Positions 31,631 to 31,718 of a DNA stretch of 31,718 nt are shown piece after piece; the first letter of the stretch is position 1; the number at the start of each line of letters is the position of its first letter. Below the pieces are notes generated by a model, which was not told the origin of the DNA, ran no database searches, and saw only the letters and a program-made list of their open reading frames with translations. The position numbers were made by a program, and so were the translations under genes. This DNA is from Treponema sp. (GTDB lineage Bacteria > Spirochaetota > Spirochaetia > Treponematales > Treponemataceae), in contig JAEDFX010000016.1 in assembly GCA_016297805.1 (NCBI GenBank), positions 1 to 31,718 on the forward strand. Direction: 5' to 3'.

Positions 31631-31718
31631 ATGGCTGGAAAAATTAAAGTTGGTGTATTAGGTGCTACAGGTATGGTTGGACAGCGCTACATCAAATTGT
31701 TGGAAGATCATCCTTGGT
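31631..31718 (+). CDS. asd: Aspartate-semialdehyde dehydrogenase, N-terminal part (runs off the window)
   Basis: 29 residues are visible. After MAGKIKV comes GVLGATGMVGQRYIKLL, the NADP-binding glycine motif of aspartate-semialdehyde dehydrogenase, followed by EDHPW. The enzyme makes the aldehyde used by DapA and by homoserine synthesis. The motif form suggests the archaeal/fungal-like branch of the family, but too little is present to be sure. Strong GGAGG at 31619-31623. Confidence 0.85.
   Translation, partial: MAGKIKVGVLGATGMVGQRYIKLLEDHPW

Overview
The window is AT-rich DNA densely packed with bacterial genes, most likely from a spirochaete of the Treponema type. This rests on protein style (spirochaete-like class III adenylate cyclase with a PPEDWNG tail, a GTTW-type lipoprotein, a spirochaete-like 575-residue hypothetical protein) and is an inference, not a database result.

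Left part (1-12090): a truncated lipoprotein gene on the minus strand lies back to back with a small XRE-type regulator. Then comes a tightly coupled plus-strand chemosensory operon: CheW-like protein, a small unassigned protein, CheB, CheR with a helical-repeat tail, a CheA kinase fused to a receiver, a class III adenylate cyclase with a pseudo-receiver and GAF-like domain, and two six-helix methyl-accepting proteins sharing an unusual signalling tip. No separate cheY, cheD or flagellar gene is present. The layout suggests a chemosensory pathway whose output is cAMP, analogous in logic to Pil-Chp, rather than a motor-only pathway. A bidirectional terminator separates it from a conventional dCache chemoreceptor on the minus strand.

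Middle (14290-24290): a minus-strand operon encodes a DUF4230-like membrane protein and a heterodimeric ABC exporter with one degenerate ATP site. Divergent from it are hflK, hflC and a membrane protein with a possible pseudokinase domain, followed by a biotin-dependent-type carboxyltransferase with its own promoter.

Right part (24237-31718): on the minus strand, a PgeF/laccase-domain protein, a large unassigned protein, tRNA-Glu(CTC), tRNA-Gln(CTG), a small CBM48-type glycogen-binding protein with a basic tail, and a D,D-carboxypeptidase. On the plus strand, dapA, an adenosine-deaminase-like gene and the start of asd.

The most unusual signal is intergenic. Hairpin-rich inserts lie at several gene borders. 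Two of them (the 3' end of an ABC exporter gene and the 5' end of the deaminase gene) are flanked by a diverged direct copy of the gene edge itself. The gene is left intact and an orphan edge is left on the other side of the insert. Both inserts have the same order: orphan edge, GC-rich hairpin, AT-rich hairpin, live gene edge. Related hairpin clusters sit between the two chemoreceptor genes, between dapA and the deaminase gene, and in front of asd. They may be small integrating elements that restore gene ends, or structured leaders and terminators. The sequence alone does not decide this.
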